DNA of 64,000 nucleotides, taken from NCBI GenBank assembly GCA_964420125.1, contig CAYQQQ010000013.1, forward strand, positions 38,276-102,275, read 5' to 3'. Origin of the DNA: CAYQQQ01 sp964420125. Its GTDB lineage: Bacteria; Actinomycetota; Acidimicrobiia; Acidimicrobiales; Microtrichaceae. The position numbers were made by a program, and so were the translations under genes. This document shows, piece after piece, positions 41,776 through 49,989 of this stretch; positions within the stretch are counted from its first letter, which is position 1, and the number at the start of each line of letters is the position of its first letter. The notes beneath the pieces were generated by a model. It searched no databases. It saw nothing but the letters and a program-made list of their open reading frames with translations, and was not told where the DNA came from.

Positions 41776-42776
41776 CGGGGCCTCACCGCCGCCAGCGTGG
41801 ACTCGATGGTGGTCACCCGTTCCGGGCCCCAGGGCAGGGGCATGATCACCGGATGCTCCACACCGGCCTCGACGTACGCTGCCGTCGCGGCAGCCACGTG
41901 ATCGGCGTCACCGCAGATGTCGATGGCATCGACCATCCGATCCGACACCGCCGCCAGGGCCCCGTCCCGATCGCGGGCGGCATGCGCCTTGCCGAGCGCG
42001 GCGATCTCGTCGGCGAACCCGGCGCGGGCGAATGCCTTGGCATACGCGGGCACCACGGCGTAGGAGAACAGGTCCTTGCGGGCGGGTGAGCGGGCGGCAT
42101 CGGCGTCGCACACCCCGACGTGCACATAGGCGTAGACGGTGCACGAGCCAGGGCTCCGACCGGCGGCTGCCTCGCCGGCGCGCACCTGTTCGACGCACCA
42201 GGGAACCGCGGTGGCCGGCAGGTAGTTGAGCAGCACGCCGTCGGCCAGCTCGCCTGCCAGACGGAGCATCCGCTCGTTGAGGGCCGCGAGCACCAGCTTG
42301 GGGCGGCGCCCCTCCAGTCGCACACCAAGGCGGAAGCGATCGGCGGAGTAGAACTCGCCGTCGTGGCTGACCGCTTCGCCATCGAGGCACGCCCGGGTGA
42401 GCTCGAGGTACTCCCGCATCCGCTCCACGGGCCGGTCCCCGTAGCGGGCACCGTGCCATCGACCCACCACCACCGGGGACGAGATGCCCACCCCGAGCAT
42501 CACGTCGTGGTCGCCCACGATGCTCTGCAGCGTGGCGGCTCCCATGGCGGCCAGCATGGGCGTGCGCAGCTGCACGGCGAGCACGCCCGTGCCCAGCGAC
42601 ATCCCCCCCACACGCGCCCCGATGGCACCGAGGGTGGCGAAGGCCTCCTGGCCGGTGGCCTCGGCGGTCCAGTAGGAGGCGAACCCCATGTCTCGTGCGA
42701 GCTCGGCGATCCGGGTGCCCACGTCGATGCCCAGGGCCTGGAAGCTGGCGAAGGTGACCCCGACCGGTGCGTTCAT
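41772..42776 (-). CDS. LLM-class F420-dependent oxidoreductase
   Basis: A 334-residue luciferase-like enzyme, the first gene of the operon leading to the SDR and methyltransferase-Mug genes. GFASYWTAEATGQEAFATLGAIGA, LGTGVLAVQLRTP, LGVGISSPVVVGRWHG and EGRRPKLVLAALNERMLRLAGELADGVLLNYLP mark the F420-dependent branch. The C-terminal CGDADHVAAATAAYVEAGVEHPVIMPLPWGPE is usual for the family. The substrate is unknown. It overlaps the SDR gene by ATGA. A small gene is divergent from it across a 232-bp gap. Confidence 0.9.
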   Translation of the reverse strand: MNAPVGVTFASFQALGIDVGTRIAELARDMGFASYWTAEATGQEAFATLGAIGARVGGMSLGTGVLAVQLRTPMLAAMGAATLQSIVGDHDVMLGVGISSPVVVGRWHGARYGDRPVERMREYLELTRACLDGEAVSHDGEFYSADRFRLGVRLEGRRPKLVLAALNERMLRLAGELADGVLLNYLPATAVPWCVEQVRAGEAAAGRSPGSCTVYAYVHVGVCDADAARSPARKDLFSYAVVPAYAKAFARAGFADEIAALGKAHAARDRDGALAAVSDRMVDAIDICGDADHVAAATAAYVEAGVEHPVIMPLPWGPERVTTIESTLAAVRPR

Positions 42777-42939
42777 GGTTCGACGCTACCGAATCCGATC
42801 GCAGCCATGGAGCCGAGCGGCCGGCCGTGCCTCCCACCCAGCGTCGACCGAGCACCTCGCCGTGCTCACACTGAGTGGTCTCTCCGTGAACACGGCGTGA
42901 CATGGGCGAAAGCGACATGGCCGTGTCAGGGGTCGGCGG

Positions 42940-42945
42940 TACGCT
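42940..42945 (+). promoter_or_regulatory. -10-like element upstream of the 61-residue protein gene
   Basis: TACGCT sits about 60 bp before the ATG at 43009, with a purine-rich ribosome site (GGGAG) between, so this message would have a conventional leader. No clear -35 is seen. Confidence 0.35.
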
Positions 42946-43008
42946 GGTGCAACCGGCCGGACCCGACTGTTCGGGGTCACCCGGTCCGGCGATCGACAGG
43001 GAGCCACG

Positions 43009-43194
43009 ATGACTGAGGTTCGAGACGTTCCCACCGACTCCGAGGAGACGATCCGTGAGGCGATGCAGCTGATCGATCGCGGCCTGGGCGACATCGCGGA
43101 GCGCCAGCTCGTGTCGACCTCCGAGGTGGCCGACCTCCTCCTCGACCTGCGTTCCGCGCTCTCCCGGCTGGATCCCGAGGTGTCCACGAACTGA
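43009..43194 (+). CDS. Small acidic helical protein, hypothetical
   Basis: A 61-residue acidic protein, SEETIREAMQLIDRGLGDIAERQLVSTSEVADLLLDLRSALS, predicted as two amphipathic helices. A strong ribosome site (AGGGAGCC 4-8 nt before ATG) supports translation. Short homologues of this kind are frequent in actinobacteria, but none has a function I can name. It is divergent from the LLM-SDR-Mug operon and convergent with WS/DGAT. Confidence 0.65.
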   Translation: MTEVRDVPTDSEETIREAMQLIDRGLGDIAERQLVSTSEVADLLLDLRSALSRLDPEVSTN

Positions 43195-43227
43195 GACGCC
43201 CGCTCGGCCGGTCTGCGGGCCCGTCGC

Positions 43228-44685
43228 TCACCCCACTGCCGAGTCCAACCCGGCCGCAGCGAAGAGCTCCTCGTAGCCGCGCTCGATGTCGTGGAGCAGG
43301 GCCTCCGGTTCCTCGACCGCGACCGGATCGACCACGAGGCCGAGGAACATCTGCCCCCGGTACGACATCGTGGTCAGGTTGAAGGCCACACCGGCGAGCG
43401 GCCCGACCGGGTAGTTGGCCTCGATCAGCGCGCCGGCGATGTAGACGTCGAACGGCGCCGCTCGGACGTTGCTGCACACGAAGTCCATGGAGCCTGTGAG
43501 CATCCCGCCCGCAGCGACGAGCGCTGCACTCGGCAAGAGGTTGACCACCGTCGCTGCGGAGTCGAACACGCCGAGCGACCGTTCCGACTTGGCGCGGTGG
43601 AGGGCCTCGTGGATCACCGCGAAGCGGTCACGGGGATCGCACGCACCCGTAGGCACCAGGGTCTGGGTCGGGGAGAAGGTGTTGCCGCCGGAGGGAGCGG
43701 GTCTGCCTGCGGTGTCCTCGCCAGAGGCCTCCGTGCGCCGGCGAGCGGGTCGGGAGCTGACCGGCATCGACACGCGCAGGTGGTCGACCGACGCACCTCG
43801 GCTGCGGTGGTAGTTCCCTGCGCCGGCAGATGCACCGGTCACGAAGAAGTCGTTGACGCTGCCCCCCAGTACGTGGGCGGCAGCCTTGACGTCGGCGAGG
43901 TCGAGCACCGTGGTGCCGAACCATCGCTGCAGAGAGCGTTGGGTCCACAGGGGTGAGCATCGGCCGGTGACCAGCGCCTGGCGGGCGAGGGACGCGGCGA
44001 CGGCGGCGGCGTCACCCGGATGGCGCAGGGCCGAACCGGCGGCGCCGAGCGCGCCGACGAGCTGTCCTCCCCGCTGTCGGACGCCGTCGGCGACGGCTCG
44101 AGCAGCCCCCCCGAAGCGCGTGCCCTCGAGGTCGGGCTCGGGCGCGGGTGGCGCGGTCGCCGGCGTCTGGGCGGAGACCGCGCCAGGGTCTGGTTCACGT
44201 TCGAGGTCGAGGAACTCCAGCGAGAGCTTGATGCCGCCCTCACCGTCGGTGATGGTGTGGTGGAGGCGTTGCAGCATCGCCGCTCTGCCCCCCTCCAGTC
44301 CTTCGATGACGATGAACTCCCACAGCGGCCGACCCCGGTCGAAGGGATGTCGGCTGAGCTCGGCGACGAGGTCGCACACCTCCTCCTCGGTCGCGTGGCC
44401 ACCGAGGGACATCCAACGCAGGTGGTGGTCGAGGTCGAACTCTGTGTCGTCCAGCCACTCGGGCGTGGTGAGGCGGCCAGGGGCGGGCACCGCTCGCTGG
44501 CGGAGCCGGGGGACGCGTCGGACTGCCAGGCCCATCCTGGCGACGAAGCGCTCCCGCTCGGGCGGGCGGTCGAGGAGGGTCAGGTTGGCGAAGGCGTTGG
44601 ACAGCATCGGGTTGCGCTCGACCTCCCACATGAGCGCTTCGAAGTCGCTCATGCGGTCACGGGACGTCGCCTCGGGGTCGGCCAT
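43228..44685 (-). CDS. Wax ester synthase / diacylglycerol acyltransferase
   Basis: A 485-residue WS/DGAT that transfers acyl groups from acyl-CoA to diacylglycerol or fatty alcohols to make triacylglycerol or wax esters. The catalytic HHxxxDG motif is LHHTITDGEGG at about 142-150. The N-terminal start DFEALMWEVERNP, the PLWEF motif, and the C-terminal CSNVRAAPFDVYIAGA...PVGPLAGVAFNLTTMSYRG are typical. The Pro/Ala-rich insertion at about 175-195 is a linker. It sits 9 bp downstream of a PAP2 phosphatase gene that could supply diacylglycerol. ATG 44685 is used; the Met at codon 12 is an alternative. Confidence 0.93.
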   Translation of the reverse strand: MADPEATSRDRMSDFEALMWEVERNPMLSNAFANLTLLDRPPERERFVARMGLAVRRVPRLRQRAVPAPGRLTTPEWLDDTEFDLDHHLRWMSLGGHATEEEVCDLVAELSRHPFDRGRPLWEFIVIEGLEGGRAAMLQRLHHTITDGEGGIKLSLEFLDLEREPDPGAVSAQTPATAPPAPEPDLEGTRFGGAARAVADGVRQRGGQLVGALGAAGSALRHPGDAAAVAASLARQALVTGRCSPLWTQRSLQRWFGTTVLDLADVKAAAHVLGGSVNDFFVTGASAGAGNYHRSRGASVDHLRVSMPVSSRPARRRTEASGEDTAGRPAPSGGNTFSPTQTLVPTGACDPRDRFAVIHEALHRAKSERSLGVFDSAATVVNLLPSAALVAAGGMLTGSMDFVCSNVRAAPFDVYIAGALIEANYPVGPLAGVAFNLTTMSYRGQMFLGLVVDPVAVEEPEALLHDIERGYEELFAAAGLDSAVG

Positions 44686-44694
44686 GGCCGAAGG

Positions 44695-45234
44695 CTACCG
44701 AGCCGGTGACGGCCAGACGCGCCTGGCGAGACGAGCGAGCACCAACCCGATCAACGCGCCGCCGACCACGTCGCTGGGATGGTGGACGCCGACGTGCACC
44801 CGACTCCAGGAGATGGTGGCAGCGAGCCCGAACCAGACCTCGTCGTGGTGGTTGTCGGCGCTGAGGAGGGTGGCGGCGCAGAAGCCGGCGGATGCATGTC
44901 CGCTGGGGAAGCTCGAGGTCACCGGCACCCGGAGGTCGTGGGGGTGGTCGGTCACGTGGTCAGGGCGCGAGCGCCGGAACACCATCTTCACCGGACCGTT
45001 CACGAGGGCCTGCTCGGCGACCTGGATGGCACTGCGCCGCAGGGCGGCACGACGTGTTGCGGGGTCGCCGGTGGCGGCCTGCAGGAGGTTGATGGCGTGC
45101 CAGATGGCGGAGTGGTTGCCGGCCTCGGAGAGCGCGTACATCACCCGATCCAGCACCGGGTGCCGCCTCGAAGGGGCGACCACCCGCTCGACTGCCGCGT
45201 CGAAGCGGTGCACGAGCGCCAGCGGGCCGGTCAT
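44695..45234 (-). CDS. PAP2-family phosphatase
   Basis: A 179-residue phosphatase of the PAP2/haloperoxidase superfamily. All three motifs are present: KMVFRRSRPDH (KX6RP), SSFPSGHAS (PSGH) and SRVHVGVHHPSD (SRX5HX3D). Substrates in this family include phosphatidic acid and isoprenyl diphosphates. Placement between a RecB-like nuclease gene (ATGA overlap upstream) and WS/DGAT (9 bp downstream) suggests phosphatidate phosphatase activity feeding triacylglycerol synthesis. It is shorter than usual; there are two or three hydrophobic segments. Confidence 0.9.
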   Translation of the reverse strand: MTGPLALVHRFDAAVERVVAPSRRHPVLDRVMYALSEAGNHSAIWHAINLLQAATGDPATRRAALRRSAIQVAEQALVNGPVKMVFRRSRPDHVTDHPHDLRVPVTSSFPSGHASAGFCAATLLSADNHHDEVWFGLAATISWSRVHVGVHHPSDVVGGALIGLVLARLARRVWPSPAR

Positions 45235-46043
45235 CGCGGCCCGGTGGCAGCCGACTGGCGGGCAAGGTCCGGATCGCCTCCGAAGGTCGGGCAGTAGGCC
45301 TGGAACGCGCACCAGTTGCACAGCGGCCCGGGCTGGGGACGGAAGTCCTCGCGCTCACAGGCCCGCTGCACCGCCGTCCACACGGCGTTGACCCTCACCT
45401 CCAGACCCCGCAACGACTGCTCGCTGGGCTCCGCGACGATGATCTGCGGCTCGCGGCCGAGGTAGACCAGCTGGATCCGGGCCGGCACCTCGCCGAGCGC
45501 CTCCCGGCAGAGGTAGGCGTAGAAGTGCACCCCGGACAGGCGCGATCGCTCCTGGTTGACCGACGGGGCCCTGCCCGTCTTGTAGTCGGTCACGACGAGG
45601 GCCCCTGACGCGTCGCGCTCGAGGCGGTCGATGATGCCCCGAACGGCGACCCCGCCGATCTCGGCTTCGAGCATCAGCTCCAGGCCCACCGGCTCGACCT
45701 CACGCGGATCCTCCAGCTCGAAGTAGCGCTCCAGCATCGCCGCTGCCTCATCGAAGAAGCGCGCCGCCCCGGCCTCGTCGAGGCCGAGTGCGGCCAGCTC
45801 GGAGCCGTTGCGCAGCTCCTCCACCGCCTCTGCGAGGCAGTCGGCCGCGACCTCCCGGGTGCGCTCGTGGGAAGCGTGGTGGAACAGCAGCTCCAGCGCC
45901 CGGTGCACCAGGGTGCCCTTCAACGCCGGCTCGGACGGAGGCTCCGGGAGCTTCTCGATGGCGGAGAAGCGGAAGGCCAGCGCACACTCGCGGAATGAGG
46001 AGACCTTGGAGGGCGACAGGGTGCTCGGCAACGGCAGGGCCAT
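45231..46043 (-). CDS. RecB-family PD-(D/E)XK nuclease with iron-sulfur cysteines
   Basis: A 270-residue exonuclease-like protein of the RecB/AddB C-terminal (Cas4-like) group. GTLVHRALELLF supplies the His of motif I, IIDRLER the first Asp, and VVTDYKTG the D...K core; QLVYL follows. Cysteines at about 20 (RECALAF) and at C242, C245 and C251 (CNWCAFQAYC) form the expected four-Cys cluster site. It lacks helicase domains. Orphan nucleases of this type are common in actinobacteria and may act in repair. It is the first gene of a transcript with the PAP2 and WS/DGAT genes, an odd partnership. Confidence 0.92.
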   Translation of the reverse strand: MALPLPSTLSPSKVSSFRECALAFRFSAIEKLPEPPSEPALKGTLVHRALELLFHHASHERTREVAADCLAEAVEELRNGSELAALGLDEAGAARFFDEAAAMLERYFELEDPREVEPVGLELMLEAEIGGVAVRGIIDRLERDASGALVVTDYKTGRAPSVNQERSRLSGVHFYAYLCREALGEVPARIQLVYLGREPQIIVAEPSEQSLRGLEVRVNAVWTAVQRACEREDFRPQPGPLCNWCAFQAYCPTFGGDPDLARQSAATGPR

Positions 46044-46124
46044 GGACCGAATGCTAGGCCCCAGGTGCGACAGGGGCCGGGAGCCCGGGGACGGGCGCGC
46101 CGCACCCTTGGGGAGGGCAGGTGC

Positions 46125-47033
46125 TCAGGTGTCGGCCCGGCGCAGGTGTTCTCGGATGCTGGCCGCCACGGTGTCGAAGTCGGCCAACGGACCGAAGTGC
46201 CCCAACTCGGGGTGGTCCTCGAGCGTTGAGCCCGGGATGCGGTCGGCGATGAGCGGAGCGATCAGGTCGGCACCTCCGCCGGTCGGCTCGGAGCGCAGCA
46301 CCGTGACCGGGCACCGGACCTCCTCGAGGTGCTCCCAGGCTCGGTGGCGCGGACCCTGGCGGTAGAGCTCGGACTCGTCCCCGGGTGGGCAGCGAAGCTC
46401 GACGGCGCCTCCCGCCCTCGGGCGGAACCCGTGACGGACGTAGGCCGACAGCGCCAGGGGAGCGAGCTCGTCGAGCGGGGGCTTCCCGGAGAAGTTGTCG
46501 AAGGCCGCCTGCTCCGAGGGGAACTCGGCGCGGCGGCGGAGCGCGCCGTCCGCGAGGCTGTTGCCCTCCGGCGGGAGCTCGACGGGAGGGAACACGATCG
46601 GCTCCCAGACCCAGAGCGAGGAGAACGTTCCCGGCCGGGTCTGCTCCGCCAGCATCAGGGCGGCACCGCCCATGGAGTGGCCCACGCCGGCGGCGCGTTG
46701 CAGACCCAGCGCGTCCGTCACGGCGAGCAGGTCGTCACCGTGTCGGTCCCAGGACAGGTCGCCGTCGTGTGGTCGGGATCGGCCGTGGGCGCGGAGGTCG
46801 ACCGCCACGCAGCGATGATCAGCGAGCCGGGAGATCACAGGGGCCCAGACCGCAGCACAGAAGCCGTTGGCGTGCACGAACAGCAGTGCAGACCCGTCGC
46901 CGCCGAAGTCGTACACGGCGAGCTCGACGCCGAGCGAGGCCACCATGGTCGGCTCCGGTATCGCCGGCGGTTCCGGCATCGCCGCTGGTGAGCGATCGGC
47001 CCGGTCGTCGGGTGCGGAGTCCATGTGGTGCAT
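46125..47033 (-). CDS. Alpha/beta hydrolase
   Basis: A 302-residue hydrolase. The oxyanion region is LLFVHANGFCAAVW and the nucleophile elbow is GVGHSMGGAAL. The acid is probably D/E near LRSEPTGGG, and the catalytic His is in DHPELGHFGPLAD. FVHANGF resembles hydrolases close to lipases and haloalkane-type enzymes. The substrate cannot be read. A ~30-residue Pro/Ala-rich N-terminus precedes the fold, and the second in-frame ATG (47024) is a possible start. Confidence 0.88.
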   Translation of the reverse strand: MHHMDSAPDDRADRSPAAMPEPPAIPEPTMVASLGVELAVYDFGGDGSALLFVHANGFCAAVWAPVISRLADHRCVAVDLRAHGRSRPHDGDLSWDRHGDDLLAVTDALGLQRAAGVGHSMGGAALMLAEQTRPGTFSSLWVWEPIVFPPVELPPEGNSLADGALRRRAEFPSEQAAFDNFSGKPPLDELAPLALSAYVRHGFRPRAGGAVELRCPPGDESELYRQGPRHRAWEHLEEVRCPVTVLRSEPTGGGADLIAPLIADRIPGSTLEDHPELGHFGPLADFDTVAASIREHLRRADT

Positions 47034-47122
47034 GCGGGGAGCCTGTCACGCCACGCCGCGAGGGCCCAAGAGCCGCCGGGTCCGCTTCCCGACCAGCGAC
47101 GCGGTGGGGTGAGGGGGACCCG

Positions 47123-47536
47123 TCAGACCCAACCCCCACCGGTCTCCAACGCGGTCAGCACGGCGGGCACGTGGTGGCGCAGCAGCTGGAGCTCGGACTC
47201 CGGGATCACGTCCGGCCCGCCGAGGAGCAGGGTGGTCAGCATCCGCGGCTCCACGACGGCGCAGGTCGAGCTCTCGCTGGGCTCGGTCGAGCACACCACC
47301 GGATCGACGAAGGGGACCAGTTCCAGGACCTCGGCCAGGCGGGTCCGCAGAAGGTGGGCGTCGATGGCGGTCTGCTCCGCGAGGAGGTGGGCGTTGCCGG
47401 GCGAGGTCGCGATCAGGAACAGGCCCGTCGGACCGATCACCACCCATCGCTCTCCGGTTCGCCGGGAGATGAAGTCATCGGGCAGCTCGGCCACCCGGTG
47501 CTCCACGTCCGGCGCGGTCGGACTGGATCGCAGCAC
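47123..47536 (-). CDS. Hypothetical protein, weak NERD-like resemblance
   Basis: A roughly 137-residue protein. RRTGERWVVIGPTGLFLIATSPGNAHLLAEQ resembles the hhhGPxGhFhI strand of NERD/nuclease-related domains, but the catalytic residues of that family cannot be confirmed, so this is a guess. The start is uncertain: GTG 47536 and GTG 47506 lack ribosome sites, and ATG 47743 would overlap the upstream gene by 61 bp and adds noncoding-like residues. Two Cys (VVCST, STCAV) are 8 residues apart. It lies 146 bp downstream of the alpha/alpha-barrel gene. Confidence 0.4.
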   Translation of the reverse strand: MLRSSPTAPDVEHRVAELPDDFISRRTGERWVVIGPTGLFLIATSPGNAHLLAEQTAIDAHLLRTRLAEVLELVPFVDPVVCSTEPSESSTCAVVEPRMLTTLLLGGPDVIPESELQLLRHHVPAVLTALETGGGWV

Positions 47537-47682
47537 CTCCGGTGTATCGGTCCGCAGATGGACACCTTGAGCTTGTGTCCCACGAACCCTGGGTGACGAC
47601 GGGATCGACCCGGCGCCGCTCCTGCTCAACCGCGCGGAAGTAGGCCGCGGGGCAGCGGTGCCGTCCGTGCCGAGCCGCCGCC

Positions 47683-48717
47683 TCAGATGAAGGGACGGTG
47701 GAGGAGCACCGATCGAAGGCGTCGGCCACCGGGCCAGCTCCATCCGAGGGCGTGGCCGGCCTCCGCCAGCAGCGTGGTGACCGCGGCCAGATCGTGGCTG
47801 GCCATCGGCGAGTCCTCGAGGATGCGGTCCCGCTCCGCCGGCCCCCAGCGGTCCACGACCGCTCCGGCAGCGCGGACGATCCCGCTGCGCTCGCTCCCCG
47901 GCGGGTCGCCAGCCGAGGTGCGCAGCAGGTAGGTGCCGTCAAGGGTGAGCCACCAAGGGTTCCCCGAGTCCCACAGTCCGGAGGCCTGCTGGAGTCCGAC
48001 CACCGAGTCCCGTCGTTCCGCGGCGAAGGGGAGGGGGCGTCGGTGGTGCTCGTAGAGGAACGCATAGTGGAACGTGCCCCCGACCTGGTCCAGGTCACCG
48101 GCCGCGGGCTTGTGGTCGCCGAGGAGTCCGCTGCGGGGGTCGAGGTGGGTCTCGAGGGCATCGAAGTAGGTGTCGAACCAGCGGATGCGGTCCTCGGCCG
48201 CCGGGAGCAGATCCTCGACGATGGTGAACACCGCGCCGATCCCTGCGCCGGTGTGGCTCTCCAGATACACCCAGTCGCTCCAGTCCAGCGCGTCGAGCCG
48301 GCGCTGCAGGGCAGCGCGCTCGGTGAGCGCGAGCGCGGCATCGATGCGGTGGCGCGGCCGGGCGTCCAGCAGCTGGAGCGCGGCGACGGCGTACGCCGTC
48401 ACGTGCCACTCGACGTGGGTCGGGGCGCCAGCCTCGACGAACCAGCCGGTGAGCGGATCCTGGAAGGACTGGATGGCGTGGATCCATCCCACCCGGTCCT
48501 GCGGGTACGGCGGGAGTCGACCGGCGGTGGCCATCACCACGACGGCGTCGCACAGGCCGTACAGGTCGAGCGGTCCGCCGACCTGGCGCGCCCGATCGGT
48601 CGGTCGGGCGCCACACCGCAGCCGGGAGAGCCCCTCGCCCTGGATCCACTCCGACAGCTCGACGGCGCCCAGCTCCAGCGGGCGGGCCGTCCCGTCTCCG
48701 GTGTGGTGGAGGCTCAT
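47683..48717 (-). CDS. Hypothetical alpha/alpha-toroid-like protein
   Basis: A 344-residue soluble protein of unknown function. It has repeated helix pairs with Gly-Trp turns (DPLTGWFVEAG, HVEWHVTAYAVAALQLL, GLLGDHKPAAGDLDQVGGTFHYAFLYEHH, SGLWDSGNPWWLTLDGTYLLRTS). This is the pattern of an (alpha/alpha)6 or prenyltransferase/terpene-cyclase-like barrel. No DXDD or QW repeats establish a cyclase. A conserved carbohydrate-active enzyme or lyase of the same fold is an alternative. It is 24 bp downstream of gcdH in an operon of acyl-CoA dehydrogenase genes. Confidence 0.6.
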   Translation of the reverse strand: MSLHHTGDGTARPLELGAVELSEWIQGEGLSRLRCGARPTDRARQVGGPLDLYGLCDAVVVMATAGRLPPYPQDRVGWIHAIQSFQDPLTGWFVEAGAPTHVEWHVTAYAVAALQLLDARPRHRIDAALALTERAALQRRLDALDWSDWVYLESHTGAGIGAVFTIVEDLLPAAEDRIRWFDTYFDALETHLDPRSGLLGDHKPAAGDLDQVGGTFHYAFLYEHHRRPLPFAAERRDSVVGLQQASGLWDSGNPWWLTLDGTYLLRTSAGDPPGSERSGIVRAAGAVVDRWGPAERDRILEDSPMASHDLAAVTTLLAEAGHALGWSWPGGRRLRSVLLHRPFI

Positions 48718-48741
48718 CAGGCGTCGTGGCCGCGCCGGCGG

Positions 48742-49947
48742 CTACTCGAAGGCGCCGATGCCGGTGATGGCCTGGCCGAGGATCAGCGTGTGGACCTCGT
48801 TGGTGCCCTCGTAGGTGGAGACGGACTCGAGGTTGTTCATGTGGCGGATCACCGGGTACTCGGTGGTGATGCCGTTGGCTCCCAGCACCGAGCGGGCCTC
48901 CCGGGCAACCTCCAGGGCCATGCGCACGTTGTCCATCTTGGCGAAGCTGATCTGGGGGGAGGCCAGGACCCCGGCGTCCTTGAGTCGACCCAGGTGCACC
49001 GCCACCAAGGTGGCCCTCTGCACCTTCACGACCATGTCCACGAGCTTCCGCTGGGTCAGCTGGAACGAGGCGATGGGCCGGCCGAACTGGACCCGCTCAC
49101 CGGCGTAGTCGAGCGCCGCTTCGTAGCAGGCGCGGGCTGCTCCGCAGGCCCCGAAGGCGATGCCGAAGCGCGCCTCGTTGAGGCAGCTCAACGGGCCCCG
49201 CATGCCGCTCACCCCGGGAAGGACGGCGTCGGCGGGCAGCCGCACCGAGTCGAGCACCAGCTCCGAGGTCGCCGAGGCCCGCAGCGACACCTTGCGGTGG
49301 ATCTCGGGGGCCGAGAACCCGGCGGTGTCGGTGGGGACCACGAAACCCCGCACCTTGCCGCCGTCGGGGCCCTCGGGATCGGTGCGCGCCCACACCACAG
49401 CCACGTCGGCGAGGGTGCCGTTGGTGATCCACATCTTGGACCCCTCGAGCACCCAGTCCCCTCCGGCGTCCTGGCGGGCGGTGGTGCGCATCGAGGCAGG
49501 ATCCGAACCGGAGTCGGCCTCGGTGAGGCCGAAGCAGCCGATCAGCTCGCCTGCGGCCATGCCGGGGAGCCATCGCTGCTTGTGCTCCTCGGAGCCGAAC
49601 GCCCAGATGGGGAACATGGCCAGCGACCCCTGCACGGAGACGAAGCTGCGCACTCCGGAGTCGCCGGCCTCCAGCTCCAGGCAGGTGAGGCCGTACTGCG
49701 TGGCCGTCGCTCCGGCGCAGCCGTAGCCCTCGAGGTGCATGCCCAGGACGCCGAGGGCCCCGAAGTCCCTGGCCATCTCCTTGGGGAACCGTCCCTCGTC
49801 GAACCAGGTCCCCACCTCCCCCAGCACCCGGTCCTTCACGAAGCGCCGAACCGTGTCCCGTCCCATCAGCTCCTCCTCGGAGAGGAGCCCGTCGATGTCG
49901 AGCAGGTCACGCGGGTCGATGTCGGGACGCGGTGGCTGGTGGGACAT
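48742..49947 (-). CDS. gcdH: Glutaryl-CoA dehydrogenase-like acyl-CoA dehydrogenase
   Basis: A 401-residue FAD flavoprotein. The order N-terminal helices, CFGLTEADSGSDPASMRTTARQ, MWITNGTLADVAVVWAR and a C-terminal four-helix bundle is standard. The catalytic base lies in STYEGTNEVHTLILGQAITG (about 378), and this Glu-containing end and the SVQGSLAMFPIWAFGSEEHKQRWLP segment match GcdH more closely than straight-chain dehydrogenases. GcdH oxidises and decarboxylates glutaryl-CoA to crotonyl-CoA in lysine/tryptophan catabolism. Substrate identity is inferred. It is in an operon with the acyl-CoA dehydrogenase gene 42 bp upstream. Confidence 0.88.
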   Translation of the reverse strand: MSHQPPRPDIDPRDLLDIDGLLSEEELMGRDTVRRFVKDRVLGEVGTWFDEGRFPKEMARDFGALGVLGMHLEGYGCAGATATQYGLTCLELEAGDSGVRSFVSVQGSLAMFPIWAFGSEEHKQRWLPGMAAGELIGCFGLTEADSGSDPASMRTTARQDAGGDWVLEGSKMWITNGTLADVAVVWARTDPEGPDGGKVRGFVVPTDTAGFSAPEIHRKVSLRASATSELVLDSVRLPADAVLPGVSGMRGPLSCLNEARFGIAFGACGAARACYEAALDYAGERVQFGRPIASFQLTQRKLVDMVVKVQRATLVAVHLGRLKDAGVLASPQISFAKMDNVRMALEVAREARSVLGANGITTEYPVIRHMNNLESVSTYEGTNEVHTLILGQAITGIGAFE

Positions 49948-49989
49948 GGCCGCGAGGGTACTGGAGCGCCGTGGCGGCCAGACCAGCGA

